A stretch of DNA of 44,876 bases from Acidimicrobiales bacterium (GCA_015478655.1 JADMIJ010000030.1:1-44876); one strand, 5' to 3'. Positions 9,620 to 18,808 are shown, numbered from the stretch's first letter. A program made the numbers and translations. Notes: generated by a model not told the origin, from the sequence alone.

Positions 9620-11257
9620 CTACTGTGGGAGCTCGGTCAGGCGTCCGCCGGACAGTTCGAGGTCGATCACCGGATTGCGCCATTCGTCTCCCGACCGCTC
9701 GACCAACAGGTCCGCCATGTGCGGTCCCCATGTCCCGGCCGGGTAGAAGTGCATTCCCCCGCCGGGCTCCGACCACGCCTTGAGGTAGGGGTCGACGATC
9801 CTCCACGCCTGCTGGACCTCGTCGGACCGGATGAACAAGGTGGCGTCCCCGACCATGGCGTCGTGGATGAGGCGCTCGTACCCGTCGGCGGACTCCATTC
9901 CGGCGAAGGCCTCGGCGTAGGAGAAGTCCATGGCCACCGACCTCACGTGGAACTTCTCGCCGGGGACCTTGGCCCCGAATTCGAGGCTGATGCCCTCGTC
10001 GGGTTGGATCCGCAGGACCAACGTGTTGGGCCTCAGGTCGCGGCTCGTCCGATGGTCGAACAGGAGGAACGGGACCGACCGAAAGGTGAGCGCCACCTCG
10101 GTGACCCGGGCCGGCAGCCGCTTGCCCGTGCGCACGAAGATGGGTACGCCGGCCCAACGCCAGTTCTCCACCCGCAACCGCAGGGCCAGGTAGGTCTCGG
10201 TCTGGCTGTCGGGCGAGACGTCCTGCTCCTGTCGGTAGCCGATGACCTTCTCGCCGTCGATGAACCCCTCCGTGTACTGGCCCCGAACCGACTTGTCGAC
10301 CGCCTCGTCCGGGGTGGGGATGTCCACGGCGTGGAGCAGCTTGACCTTCTCGTCGCGTACCCGGTCGGCCTCGGTGCTGGTGGGGGACTCCATGAGGGTG
10401 AGGGCCAGCACCTGCATGACGTGGTTCTGCACGATGTCCCGGAGGGCGCCCGCGGTCTCGTAGAAGCCGCCACGGTGCTCCACGCCCAGGCTCTCGGCCA
10501 CGGTCACCTGGACCTGGGAGATGTACCGCCGGTTCCAGATCGGCTCGAAGATGGCGTTGGCGAACCGCAGGGCGAGGACGTTCTGGACGGTTTCCTTTCC
10601 CATGTAGTGGTCGATCCGGTAGATCTGGCCCTCATCGAAGGCGGCGTGCATCTGCTCGTCGAGGGCGATGGCGCTGTCGAGGTCCCGTCCGTAGGGCTTC
10701 TCGACCACCACCCGGGCGAAGGTCCCGCCCTCGGCGGGCCGGGTACACGCATGTTCGGCCAGCGCCTCGGCCACCAGTCCGAACACGCTCGGGATCGTGG
10801 CCAGATAGTAGAGCCGGTTGCCGGCTGTCCCGTCGAGCCGGTCGGACTCGTCGAGATGCGCCTTGAGCGTGCTGAACGTCTCCGGATGGTTGTACTCGCC
10901 GGTGATGTATTTGAACCGAGCCGTCAAGGCCTTCCACTTGGACCCGCCTTCGGGCGTGGCCTCGGCCACGTGGGCGCGGAACTCCTCGTCGGTCCATGCG
11001 GTGCGGGCCACCCCGATCACGGTGAAGCCGTCGTCGAGCACCCCGCGGTCGGCCAGCCGGGCCAGCGCCGGAAGGATCTTCCGGGCCGTGAGATCACCGG
11101 AGGCGCCGAATATCACCATGGCCGCCGGAGGAGCCTTCGACAGCACGGGCGGAAGGGATCGCGGCCTGGGGTGGGCCTTGCTCGTGTTGGTCGCATCGGA
11201 GGAGGCAGGCCCGGCGGCCGCCTGTCCGCCGCCCTGGGTGGTCGCTTCGGGGGTCAT
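9620..11257 (-). CDS. zwf: Glucose-6-phosphate 1-dehydrogenase
   Basis: It oxidises glucose 6-phosphate to the lactone, making NAD(P)H. The dinucleotide-binding GASGDLTARK is near residue 50 and the substrate-binding and catalytic IDHYMGKE is near 213. The length from the chosen start is 545 residues. The open frame extends upstream, but the ATG at 11257 overlaps the gnd stop as ATGA, which fixes the start. The first 40 residues are a flexible Gly/Ala/Ser-rich tail before the Rossmann fold. The usual actinobacterial partner gene opcA does not follow; pgl comes directly. Confidence 0.95.
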   Translation of the reverse strand: MTPEATTQGGGQAAAGPASSDATNTSKAHPRPRSLPPVLSKAPPAAMVIFGASGDLTARKILPALARLADRGVLDDGFTVIGVARTAWTDEEFRAHVAEATPEGGSKWKALTARFKYITGEYNHPETFSTLKAHLDESDRLDGTAGNRLYYLATIPSVFGLVAEALAEHACTRPAEGGTFARVVVEKPYGRDLDSAIALDEQMHAAFDEGQIYRIDHYMGKETVQNVLALRFANAIFEPIWNRRYISQVQVTVAESLGVEHRGGFYETAGALRDIVQNHVMQVLALTLMESPTSTEADRVRDEKVKLLHAVDIPTPDEAVDKSVRGQYTEGFIDGEKVIGYRQEQDVSPDSQTETYLALRLRVENWRWAGVPIFVRTGKRLPARVTEVALTFRSVPFLLFDHRTSRDLRPNTLVLRIQPDEGISLEFGAKVPGEKFHVRSVAMDFSYAEAFAGMESADGYERLIHDAMVGDATLFIRSDEVQQAWRIVDPYLKAWSEPGGGMHFYPAGTWGPHMADLLVERSGDEWRNPVIDLELSGGRLTELPQ

Positions 11258-12189
11258 TTGGCCGTGAGGGTCTCTCCGCCCTGCTTCCCACCGGCGGTGA
11301 CGAAGGCGTGCCCCCCGAACTGGTTGCGCAGCGCCGACACCAGGCGGAGGCCGAAGGCGTCCTTCTTGCGGGAGGCGAACCGGGCGAACAGGGCAGAGGA
11401 GATCACCGGAGCCGAGACGCCTCGGTCGAGGGCCTCCTCCACCGTCCATCGTCCTTCGCCGGAGTCGACGACCACCGCCTCGATCTGATCGAACCCCGAT
11501 TCGGGGCGCAGGGCTCGCTCCGCCAGCTCGAGCAGCCAGCTGCGCACGACCGATCCGTACCGCCAGATGGCGGAGATCTGATGGAGGTCGAGGTCGAACT
11601 CGGGCGCCTCCGACATGATCTCGAATCCTTCGGCATAGGCCTGCATGAGCCCGTACTCGATGCCGTTGTGGACCATCTTCACGAAGTGGCCGGCGCCGGG
11701 CGGGCCGACATGGGCGTACCCGCCTTCGGGCGCCAGCGCCAAGAACGCCGGCTCGGCCACGGCCACGGCCTCCTTGGTCCCACCGACCATGAGGCAGTAG
11801 CCCTCTTTGAGTCCCCAGATGCCGCCCGAGGTGCCGGCGTCGACGAGGGCGACGCCCTTCGCCGCCAGCTCCTGCACCAGGGGAGCGGTCTCCTTGTAAT
11901 TGGAGTTGCCTCCGTCGATGATCACGTCGCCCGCCTCGAACAGGTCGGACAGGGAGGTGATCGTCGAGTTGGTCGCATCACCGGCCGGTACCATCACCCA
12001 TGCCACCCGCGGTGCGGAGAGCTTGCCGGCCAGTTCCTCGAGGGTCGCGGCCGGGTCGGCCCCGATCGAAGCCGCGGCCGAGCGGGCCTGCTCCGAAAGG
12101 TCGAAGGCGACGACCTGGTGCCCGTGCTCGATGAGCCGCTGGGTCATGTTGGCGCCCATCTTGCCCAGTCCGACCATGGCGATCTTCAT
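11254..12189 (-). CDS. gnd: 6-phosphogluconate dehydrogenase, decarboxylating (short type)
   Basis: The enzyme converts 6-phosphogluconate to ribulose 5-phosphate and CO2. The protein begins MKIAMVGLGKMG, a clean Rossmann glycine motif. It has the catalytic region GAGHFVKMVHNGIEYG near residue 160 and the GIWGLKEGYCLMVGG segment. At 311 residues it belongs to the short class, often NAD-preferring, not the roughly 470-residue NADP form. The ATG at 12189 has GAGGAGAG upstream. The open frame runs further upstream only through a tandem repeat. The stop overlaps the zwf start (ATGA). Confidence 0.92.
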   Translation of the reverse strand: MKIAMVGLGKMGANMTQRLIEHGHQVVAFDLSEQARSAAASIGADPAATLEELAGKLSAPRVAWVMVPAGDATNSTITSLSDLFEAGDVIIDGGNSNYKETAPLVQELAAKGVALVDAGTSGGIWGLKEGYCLMVGGTKEAVAVAEPAFLALAPEGGYAHVGPPGAGHFVKMVHNGIEYGLMQAYAEGFEIMSEAPEFDLDLHQISAIWRYGSVVRSWLLELAERALRPESGFDQIEAVVVDSGEGRWTVEEALDRGVSAPVISSALFARFASRKKDAFGLRLVSALRNQFGGHAFVTAGGKQGGETLTAK

Positions 12190-12201
12190 GCTGCTCTCCT
12201 C

Positions 12202-12288
12202 TGTCGTGGGCTGTTGTGTCGTGAGAACTCTGTGTCGTGAGAACTCTGTGTCGTGGGGATGCTGTGTCGTGGGCCGCTCTGTGTCGTG
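12202..12288. repeat. Six-unit tandem repeat in the gnd leader
   Basis: TGTCGTG occurs six times, at 12202, 12217, 12233, 12249, 12265 and 12282, with spacings of 15, 16, 16, 16 and 17 bp. The full units are TGTGTCGTGAGAACTC-like, two of them exact, drifting in the second half toward GGGGATGC and GGGCCGCTC. The array ends 12 bp before the gnd ATG, upstream of its Shine-Dalgarno. A different direct repeat, GGACGATCGGC, occurs twice nearby at 12363 and 12391. The array may be an operator series, an RNA element or a neutral minisatellite. Confidence 0.9.
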
Positions 12289-12412
12289 GGCCGCTGCCGT
12301 GTGGCCCTCGGGTCCGGAACAGCGGGCGACCACTCGGGCGCAGTGGCCATCTCGTGGAGTACGGACGATCGGCTCGGGGGAGGTCCCGCTGGACGATCGG
12401 CAGGATCCAGGG

Positions 12413-13537
12413 TTATCTCCCGGCGGTGAGGGTGTTGGCTTTGTCGGAAAGGGACTGCAGGAGCTCGTCGAACGATTTGGCGAAGGATGCCACGCCCTCG
12501 TCTTCGAGTGTCTGGGCCACATCCTCCATCTCGATGCCGGCGGCCGAGAGGGCGCCCATGAGGCGTTCGGCGGCGTCGAGCTCGGTGTCGACGGTGCGGG
12601 CCACAGTGCCGTGGTCCAAGAAGTCGGCGATGGTGCCGTCGGGCATGGTGTTCACCGTGTGAGGGCCGATCAACGTGTTCACGTAGGCCAGATCAGGGTA
12701 GGCCGGGTTCTTGGTCGAGGTCGACGCCCACAGCGGCCGTTGGGGCCTGGCCCCCTTGCCGGCCAGCGCCTCCCATCGAGGCCCGGAGAAGCTGCTGGTG
12801 AACAGCTGGTACGCCAGCCGGGCCTGGGCCACGGCGGCCTGGCCTCGCAGAGCCAGCAGCTCGTCCGGGTCGGTGGCCGAGGGCGCCGCCGCCTCGATCC
12901 GGCGGTCCACCTCGGTGTCCACCCGGCTGACGAAGAAGGACGCCACGCTGGCCACATGGGAGAGGTCGTCGCGGCCCGACGCGGCCAGGGACTCGAGACC
13001 GGAGAGATACGCCTCGATGACCTCTCCGTAGCGGGCGATGCTGAAGATGAGCGTGACGTTGATGCTGCGTCCTTCGCTGATCATCTGGCGTATGGCGGTC
13101 ACTCCTTCGGCGGTGGCCGGGATCTTGACCAGGACGTTGGGCTGGTCGATGCGGGTGTGGAGGTCCCGGGCCATGGCAATGGTCCCCTTGGCGTCGTGGG
13201 CCAATGCCGGCGCCACCTCCACCGAGATGTAGCCGTCACCACCCGACGAGGAGTCGTAGAGCGGGCGGAACAGGTCCAGAGCCGAATCGATGTCGCTGAT
13301 GACCAGGTCCCAGTAGGCCTCGTTGACCGACTTCGTCTTGATGAGCTCACCGAACTCTGCGTCGTAGCTGTCCTGGCCGGCGATGGCCTTGGCGAAGATG
13401 GTCGGATTGGACGTCACCCCCCGGATCCCCTGGGCGACGAGACCAGCCATGGTCCCGTCCTGGAGCCAGTCCCTGCGGAGGTTGTCGAGCCAGGGGCTCT
13501 GGCCTTCACGTTCGAACAGTTCATGCAAGAGGGTCAT
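12413..13537 (-). CDS. tal: Transaldolase
   Basis: It transfers dihydroxyacetone units between sugar phosphates in the non-oxidative pentose phosphate branch. The Schiff-base Lys is in VLVKIPAT near residue 138. The family segments GVTSNPTIFAKAI near residue 38 and the later LWASTSTKNP and YVNTLIGPHTVNTMP are present. The 374-residue length matches the actinobacterial class. It lies between tkt (85 bp upstream) and gnd (223 bp downstream, holding the tandem repeat). The ATG has GGATCTCC-type weak ribosome-binding context. Confidence 0.95.
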   Translation of the reverse strand: MTLLHELFEREGQSPWLDNLRRDWLQDGTMAGLVAQGIRGVTSNPTIFAKAIAGQDSYDAEFGELIKTKSVNEAYWDLVISDIDSALDLFRPLYDSSSGGDGYISVEVAPALAHDAKGTIAMARDLHTRIDQPNVLVKIPATAEGVTAIRQMISEGRSINVTLIFSIARYGEVIEAYLSGLESLAASGRDDLSHVASVASFFVSRVDTEVDRRIEAAAPSATDPDELLALRGQAAVAQARLAYQLFTSSFSGPRWEALAGKGARPQRPLWASTSTKNPAYPDLAYVNTLIGPHTVNTMPDGTIADFLDHGTVARTVDTELDAAERLMGALSAAGIEMEDVAQTLEDEGVASFAKSFDELLQSLSDKANTLTAGR

Positions 13538-13622
13538 GGGAGATCCTTTCCATCAGGCAGGTTCCGTGGATCGGGCAGACTCCGCCCGAGGGCGGGCGCC
13601 ACCGCTTCCGTGCCGCCCCGGG

Positions 13623-15644
13623 TCACGACGCCCCCTGCGCGGCGAGCAGGGCGGTGGCCCGGGATGCCACATGCTCGGGGGTGAAGCCGAACTCCTGCAG
13701 GGCCACCTCTCCGGGGGCCGACGCCCCGAAGTGGTCCAGGCACACCGTGGCATCGGCATAGCGTTCCCAGCCGAACGAGCTGGCGGCTTCCACGGCCAGC
13801 CGGGGGATGCCTCGGGGGAGGACCCGGCGTCGGTAGTCGTCCGGCTGGCTGGCGAACAGCTCCCAGGACGGGAACGACACCACCCGGGCGCGCACGCCGG
13901 TGGAGGCGAGACGATCGGCGGCGACCAGGCAGACGTGGACCTCGCTGCCGGTGCCGATGAGCACCACCTGCGGGGATCCACCGGCCGGGTCGCGCAGGAC
14001 GTAGGCACCGCTCGACACCCCCTGTTCGGCGAGCCCGGCCGTCTCGGCCAGTACCGGGATCTCCTGGCGGGTCAGGATGAGGGCGGTGGGGCCGTCACTG
14101 GTCACAGCGATGCGCCAGGCCTGGGCGGTCTCGTTGGCATCGGCAGGACGGATGACCCGGAGGTTGGGCATGGCCCTGACCGCGGCGAGCTGCTCGACCG
14201 GCTGGTGGGTCGGGCCGTCCTGCCCGAGCCCGACCGAATCGTGGGTCCACGAGTAGATGACATGGACATCGGAGAGGGCGGCCACCCGGACGGCACCCCG
14301 CATGTAGTCGCTGAAGACGAAGAACGTGCCGCCGATGGGCAGGACGCCGCGGTGGGCGGCCATCCCGGTCATGACCCCGCCCATGCCGTGCTCGCGGATG
14401 CCGAAGTGGACCAGATCGCCGCCGGGCTCCGCCGCCGATTGGGCCACGGCTCCGGCCATGGCCATTCCGGTGTTCCCGGTCAGGTCGGCACTCCCGGGAA
14501 ACACCCCCGGGATGCTGTCGCCCGTGGCATCGAGGCAGGCCTTGATGGCCTTGCGGGTGGCCATGGGCCCGTCCTCCGGTGCGAAGGTGGGCAGTTTCGA
14601 GTCCCACCCGGGCATCCCGTGCCCGCCCTGGGCCGCCTCCCACCGGGCCTTGTCGCCGGGCCAGCCCTCGAAGCGCCGGGTCCACTCGGCCCTCCACGCC
14701 TGTCCCCGGGGGATGCACCGGCGGTACAGGTCGAGGACCTCGGCCGGCACCCAGAACGACTGGTCCTCGGGCAGGCCGAGGATCCCCTTGGTCAGGCGGA
14801 TCTCCTCTTCGGGGAACGGGTCGCCGTGCGCCTTGGCCGTGTCGGTCAGGTGGGGCGATGGGTAGCCGATGTGGCTGCGCAGGATGATGAGGGACGGCCG
14901 GTCCTCGTCTGCTCGCGCCCGGAGCAGGGCCGCCTCGATGGCGTCGACGTCGTTGGCCGTGTCGCCGATGTTCTCCACCCCCCACCCGTAGGCGTCAAAG
15001 CGCTCGCCCACCTTGTCCGAGTAGGCCAGCTCGGTGGGCCCGTCGATGGTGATGTGGTTGTCGTCGTAGACATAGACCAGGCGTCCCAACCGGAGGTGGC
15101 CGGCCAGCGAGGCTGCTTCATGGGAGATGCCCTCTTCGAAGCACCCGTCGCCCGCGATCACGAAGGTGTGGTGGTCGCAGACCTCGGGGGAGAAGTTCGT
15201 GCGCAGCCACCGTTCGGCGATCCCCATGCCCACGCCGTTGGCCACGCCCTGGCCGAGCGGGCCGGTGGTCACCTCGACGCCGGGGGCGTGATTGAGCTCC
15301 GGGTGCCCCGGGGTGCGGCTGCCCCATTGGCGGAACCCGCGCAAGTCGTCGAGGGTCAGGCCGTAGCCCGTGAGGTAGAGCATCGAGTAGAGCAGGATCG
15401 AGGCATGGCCATTGGAGAGGACGAATCGGTCGCGATCGGGCCAGCCCGGCTCGGACGGGTCGTGCCGCATCACCCGCGTGAACAGCACGTGGGCCAGGGG
15501 AGCCAGGGCCATGGCGGTGCCGGAGTGGCCCGAGTTGGCGGCCCGGGGAGCGTCCATGGCCAGACCCCGGATGACGTTGATCCCGAGCTGTTCGAGATCG
15601 CCGTCGACGGCCGAGTCCGAAGTCTGTAGCAGGCGTTCAGTCAT
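13623..15644 (-). CDS. tkt: Transketolase
   Basis: This thiamine-diphosphate enzyme moves two-carbon units between ketose and aldose phosphates. The N-terminal substrate loop reads NSGHSGTAMALAP, with Ser where Pro is usual in GHPG. The thiamine/metal motif starts GDGCFEEG and ends at YDDNHITIDG. The pyrimidine domain and IREHGMGGVMTGMA follow. The chosen ATG gives 673 residues and lies 8 nt after a TAGGGT -10 box, consistent with a leaderless mRNA. It is the first gene of the five-gene pentose phosphate run. Confidence 0.95.
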   Translation of the reverse strand: MTERLLQTSDSAVDGDLEQLGINVIRGLAMDAPRAANSGHSGTAMALAPLAHVLFTRVMRHDPSEPGWPDRDRFVLSNGHASILLYSMLYLTGYGLTLDDLRGFRQWGSRTPGHPELNHAPGVEVTTGPLGQGVANGVGMGIAERWLRTNFSPEVCDHHTFVIAGDGCFEEGISHEAASLAGHLRLGRLVYVYDDNHITIDGPTELAYSDKVGERFDAYGWGVENIGDTANDVDAIEAALLRARADEDRPSLIILRSHIGYPSPHLTDTAKAHGDPFPEEEIRLTKGILGLPEDQSFWVPAEVLDLYRRCIPRGQAWRAEWTRRFEGWPGDKARWEAAQGGHGMPGWDSKLPTFAPEDGPMATRKAIKACLDATGDSIPGVFPGSADLTGNTGMAMAGAVAQSAAEPGGDLVHFGIREHGMGGVMTGMAAHRGVLPIGGTFFVFSDYMRGAVRVAALSDVHVIYSWTHDSVGLGQDGPTHQPVEQLAAVRAMPNLRVIRPADANETAQAWRIAVTSDGPTALILTRQEIPVLAETAGLAEQGVSSGAYVLRDPAGGSPQVVLIGTGSEVHVCLVAADRLASTGVRARVVSFPSWELFASQPDDYRRRVLPRGIPRLAVEAASSFGWERYADATVCLDHFGASAPGEVALQEFGFTPEHVASRATALLAAQGAS

Positions 15645-15652
15645 TGATGGCC

Positions 15653-15658
15653 ACCCTA
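15653..15658 (-). promoter_or_regulatory. -10 box TAGGGT of the tkt operon
   Basis: Read on the minus strand, TAGGGT lies 8 nt before the tkt ATG, within CCTATAGGG. That spacing puts the transcription start at or next to the start codon. No strong -35 is evident. Confidence 0.5.
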
Positions 15659-15707
15659 TAGGCCGACTGCGCCGTGGTGACAGTGGGTCGTGGCGCAGGC
15701 CCGCCAC

Positions 15708-16856
15708 TCACCGCTGGCGGAACAGCGACGTCGACGCGGTGAATCCGTGGACGAAGTTGTGTCCGCCGATCGGACCGAACTCGCCGGCGGCGAAGAACCC
15801 GCCCAATGGGACGGGCCCCACCGAGCGCTCGAGCACCCGGGCGTCGTGATGGGCGTCGTCGAACAGGCGGGATCCACGGCCGTTGCAGGTGAACATGAGG
15901 GCCGAATCCGCCTGCCGTTCGCCCAGGACCTGCCCCAGCTCGAGGTGGGCGGTCCGGGCATCCCGCCGATGGAAGCGGACCGTGCTGCCCAGTGGAACCC
16001 GGTCGTCCACGGCCACCGCACCCGTCGAGCGATCGACGCCGACCACGTTGCGGATCAGGTAGTCCCCGGGCCCGGGGTCTTCGAGGTGCTCGTCGATGAG
16101 ACGCCCGATGAAGAGGCCGTTGGACTGGATCCCCGCCACCTCCAACGGATCGAGGCCGGACTTGATCTGGTCGACCATGCACTCCATGGCGGGCACCCCG
16201 GCCACCTCGTAGATCACGTTGCGGTCCGATCGGGTCACCGTGAGGGCGTTGCCGTAGGCCCGGCAGCCCTGCGAGACCGCGGCCTCGACGGAGACACCGG
16301 ATCCGAGGAGCACACCGGTGGCGCCCGAGGAGACAACCCGATCCCCGATGACCAGGCGGCTGCCGCCCGGCCCGCGCCCCCCCGAGACGTTCCCGCCGAT
16401 GACCGGCAGCCCGGGTCGGGTCTCGTCGATCCAGGCCAGGAACTCGCCGGCGGGAAAGGTGAAGGGATCGGCCAGCAGCACCAACGCGCTCGGCTCGAAC
16501 CCGATGTCCACGGGCCAGCCGGCGAAATGCCACGAATCGTCAGCCAGACGGGTGGCCGTGAGGGCCAGCTGGACGAGAGGGCCGACCCGGCCCGCCCACA
16601 GGGAGAGGGCCGGGGTCTCCTCGACCCCCCGTCCCGTCCCGAGCACTGACTCCGCTGCGCAGCCGGCGACGGCCAAGGGATGGAGCACCGACGACACCGT
16701 GCGCACGATGTCCTCGAGGGCCCCGGCGTGGGGTCGGGTGGCGAACACCATCACCAGGTCCGGGCGATCGCCGAGGGCCTCGAGTACCGCCCCGGTCACC
16801 TCTCCGGTGGCAAGGGCGGCGACCGGGTGCTCGGACAGCGCACTGGCGAAGGGCAC
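15708..16856 (-). CDS. FIST domain sensory protein
   Basis: This 382-residue soluble protein has the FIST-N and FIST-C architecture, a small-ligand-binding sensory fold found near signalling and metabolic genes. The N-terminal half holds LVMVFATRPHAG and AVAGCAAESVLG, and the C-terminal half ends with GGFFAAGEFGPIGGHNFVHGFTAS in separate conserved blocks. No output domain is fused. The GTG start has GAGGAG within the end of the upstream cupin gene, with a 6-bp gap, so the two genes form an operon. The ligand is unknown. Confidence 0.85.
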   Translation of the reverse strand: MPFASALSEHPVAALATGEVTGAVLEALGDRPDLVMVFATRPHAGALEDIVRTVSSVLHPLAVAGCAAESVLGTGRGVEETPALSLWAGRVGPLVQLALTATRLADDSWHFAGWPVDIGFEPSALVLLADPFTFPAGEFLAWIDETRPGLPVIGGNVSGGRGPGGSRLVIGDRVVSSGATGVLLGSGVSVEAAVSQGCRAYGNALTVTRSDRNVIYEVAGVPAMECMVDQIKSGLDPLEVAGIQSNGLFIGRLIDEHLEDPGPGDYLIRNVVGVDRSTGAVAVDDRVPLGSTVRFHRRDARTAHLELGQVLGERQADSALMFTCNGRGSRLFDDAHHDARVLERSVGPVPLGGFFAAGEFGPIGGHNFVHGFTASTSLFRQR

Positions 16857-16862
16857 AACTCC

Positions 16863-17864
16863 TCAGTCGTCCGCCGGCGCGAATCGGATGTCCAGTGACC
16901 GCAGATAGGTGTGCAGGCCGGCGTCCTGGACGGGTACCAGATAGGCCGGCTGGCCCGACTCGTTGTGATGGCTGTGCCAGAGGCCGGGCGGCGTGACGAA
17001 GGCCCCCCCGGCCGACCACTCCACCCGCACCGGATCGAGGATGGCTCCGTCGGCCCCGAGCCGGGCGCCTATCAACGAGTAGCAACCCGGTGCGCACTCG
17101 GTGATGAGGTCGAGGGCCACGCTCTGATGGCGGTGGGGCCGCTGGAACCGCCCGGCCGGAAGGACGCCGAGCATGGCCCACAACGTGTGAGTAACCGTGC
17201 GCGTCTGGGGCCAGGCGGTGTTGCCGAGCAGGATGCTCACCCGGCTGCGATCCGAGGCCTCGGGGTGGCGCTCCACCTCGGCCAGTCGTTGCGAGGCCTC
17301 TGCCGCGTCGAAACGGGTGGGTTCGAAGCGGCCTTCCGAAGGCTTCACTCCGAGGTGTTTGAGCAGCGGGGCGTCCGTGACCCGGTAGAGCAGCGCGCCG
17401 GTCGCTCCGGCGCTGTGCACGGACGTGCATCCGGCGGGCAGGGTGAGAAAATCACCGTGGCCCCATTCGATGCGGCCCGAGGTGACAGCGCCGGAGGGTG
17501 CGGACCGTTCGAAGTCACTGCGGCCGCCGCCGCCCATGCAGTAGTAGAGCTCGCTGGTGGAGTCGGGCCTGGTGGTCACCTGGTCGTCGGGGTTGATGAC
17601 CACGAACGAGGCCAGGAGCGCCGGGCTGGTTGCCGGGTAGGGGACGCCGAGCTCGGCGGCGAGATCGAGGGGGACGATGCGCGTTGGCCCGCCGGCATGG
17701 AGCCCCGGGGAGAAGTGGCGGACCGGAACCGGGCTGATCAAGCCGGCCCCGATGGGGTCGGCCGCGGTGGAGTACTCGTAGAAGACGGCATCCCCCGTCC
17801 AGTCCTCTGTCGCCTCGCCCGCCAGGACGACCGGGCCGTGGGCGCCCGTCGATGGGTGCGTCAT
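16863..17864 (-). CDS. Bicupin protein, dioxygenase-like
   Basis: This 333-residue protein has two beta-barrel cupin domains. The second has a clear metal site in PHRHQ (about residue 243) plus a later histidine in GLWHSHHNES. The first domain has SELYYCMGGGG and GDFLTLPAGCTSVHS, with a weaker metal set. The arrangement is like gentisate-type dioxygenases, but the substrate cannot be named. It shares a divergent intergenic region of about 40 bp with the thioesterase gene and is co-transcribed with the FIST gene downstream. Confidence 0.75.
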   Translation of the reverse strand: MTHPSTGAHGPVVLAGEATEDWTGDAVFYEYSTAADPIGAGLISPVPVRHFSPGLHAGGPTRIVPLDLAAELGVPYPATSPALLASFVVINPDDQVTTRPDSTSELYYCMGGGGRSDFERSAPSGAVTSGRIEWGHGDFLTLPAGCTSVHSAGATGALLYRVTDAPLLKHLGVKPSEGRFEPTRFDAAEASQRLAEVERHPEASDRSRVSILLGNTAWPQTRTVTHTLWAMLGVLPAGRFQRPHRHQSVALDLITECAPGCYSLIGARLGADGAILDPVRVEWSAGGAFVTPPGLWHSHHNESGQPAYLVPVQDAGLHTYLRSLDIRFAPADD

Positions 17865-17902
17865 TCCCCCAGTATCGACGAGCAGCGGGGAGGTAGCGTC
17901 AC

Positions 17903-18316
17903 ATGGTGCCTGATCTGCGGATCCAAGTCCCTCCCAATTGTGAGCTGACCCTGGGTATGACCTGTGTCGACAAGTCCGAACCGGGGCGAACGACCTGGCG
18001 GATGCGGGCCGACGAGCGGTTCGCCAACCCCGCCGGCATCGTCCAGGGGGGGTTCATCGGTGCCATGGCCGACTCCGCCATGGGGTCGGCCACCGTCACC
18101 TACGCCCGGGCGTCGGGGCGTCGGGTGTTCTCGTCCAACGTCGAGATGAAGACCAGCTTTCTCGCCCCCGTGCGGGTCGGTGCCGTGCTCGAGTGCACGG
18201 CTTCGGTGGTCTCCGGCGGTGCCCGGGTGGCCTTCGTCGAGGCCGAGGTGGTCGACGACCGGGGTACCATCGTGGCCCGGGCCAGCTCGACCTATCTGTT
18301 CACTACGAGGGACTGA
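17903..18316 (+). CDS. PaaI-type hotdog thioesterase
   Basis: This 137-residue hotdog-fold protein likely hydrolyses an acyl- or aryl-CoA. The signature region reads ANPAGIVQGGFIGAMADSAMG, with the VQGG turn and the downstream acidic position expected for PaaI/YbgC-like enzymes. Two starts are possible: ATG 17903 and GTG 17906. A TAGCGT -10 box at 17894-17899 lies 6 nt before the GTG, which favours a leaderless transcript from there. It is divergent from the bicupin gene. Confidence 0.88.
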   Translation: MVPDLRIQVPPNCELTLGMTCVDKSEPGRTTWRMRADERFANPAGIVQGGFIGAMADSAMGSATVTYARASGRRVFSSNVEMKTSFLAPVRVGAVLECTASVVSGGARVAFVEAEVVDDRGTIVARASSTYLFTTRD

Positions 18317-18424
18317 GCCTGGGATCCGGGCCCACGATTTAGTCGAGGGCAGTCACACGCTGCCTATAGTTGTGGCCAGCACCGAGCAGGTGGTGGAGAG
18401 GCAGGCAGGTGGCCGTGTCTTCCA

Positions 18425-18808
18425 GTGAGCCCGAGGAGGATGGTGGCCCCAGGTCGAAGCGGCACAGGCAAAGGGTTGGGTCGGCTCCGATCCACCGGGT
18501 CCGAGACGCTCCAGTTGATCATCGACTACGTCAAGCAGGAGACCCTCGACCCCCTCAAGGGGCTCGGACGCTTCATGGTGTTCGGCGTGGCGGGGTCGGT
18601 GGCCCTGGCTATCGGCCTGGTCATCCTGGCCGTGGCCTTCCTGCGCTTCCTCCAGGGCGAGACCGGGACCACCTTCGCCGGCAACTGGTCGTGGGCGCCC
18701 TATTTGATCTGCACGGTCGTCGTGGTGGCGATCGCCGCCATCGCCGTCAGAGCAGTGAGTCGGGGCCAGCGCCGGGCCTCCACCGACCCCAAAAAGGAGA
18801 CCCCATGA
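18425..18808 (+). CDS. Holin-like small membrane protein (start uncertain)
   Basis: This protein of about 127 residues has two membrane helices: VFGVAGSVALAIGLVILAVAFL (roughly 52-73, quoted in part) and a second at about 88-107. The layout resembles the actinobacterial holin-X/superfamily III proteins. Its stop overlaps the next start (ATGA). The beginning is doubtful. The only good Shine-Dalgarno is GGAGAGGCAGG before GTG 18409/18415, which opens a different frame (MSSSEPEEDGG-like) that would need a shift near 18440-18450 to enter this one. A sequencing error or a non-canonical start are both possible. Confidence 0.65.
   Translation: MSPRRMVAPGRSGTGKGLGRLRSTGSETLQLIIDYVKQETLDPLKGLGRFMVFGVAGSVALAIGLVILAVAFLRFLQGETGTTFAGNWSWAPYLICTVVVVAIAAIAVRAVSRGQRRASTDPKKETP

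Noticed and set aside
9719..11488. 589-residue plus-strand open frame opposite zwf
   Set aside because: Antisense shadow; zwf has all catalytic motifs and coupled neighbours.
13383..15629. 748-residue plus-strand open frame opposite tkt and tal
   Set aside because: It is a shadow of transketolase and transaldolase with no recognisable domain.
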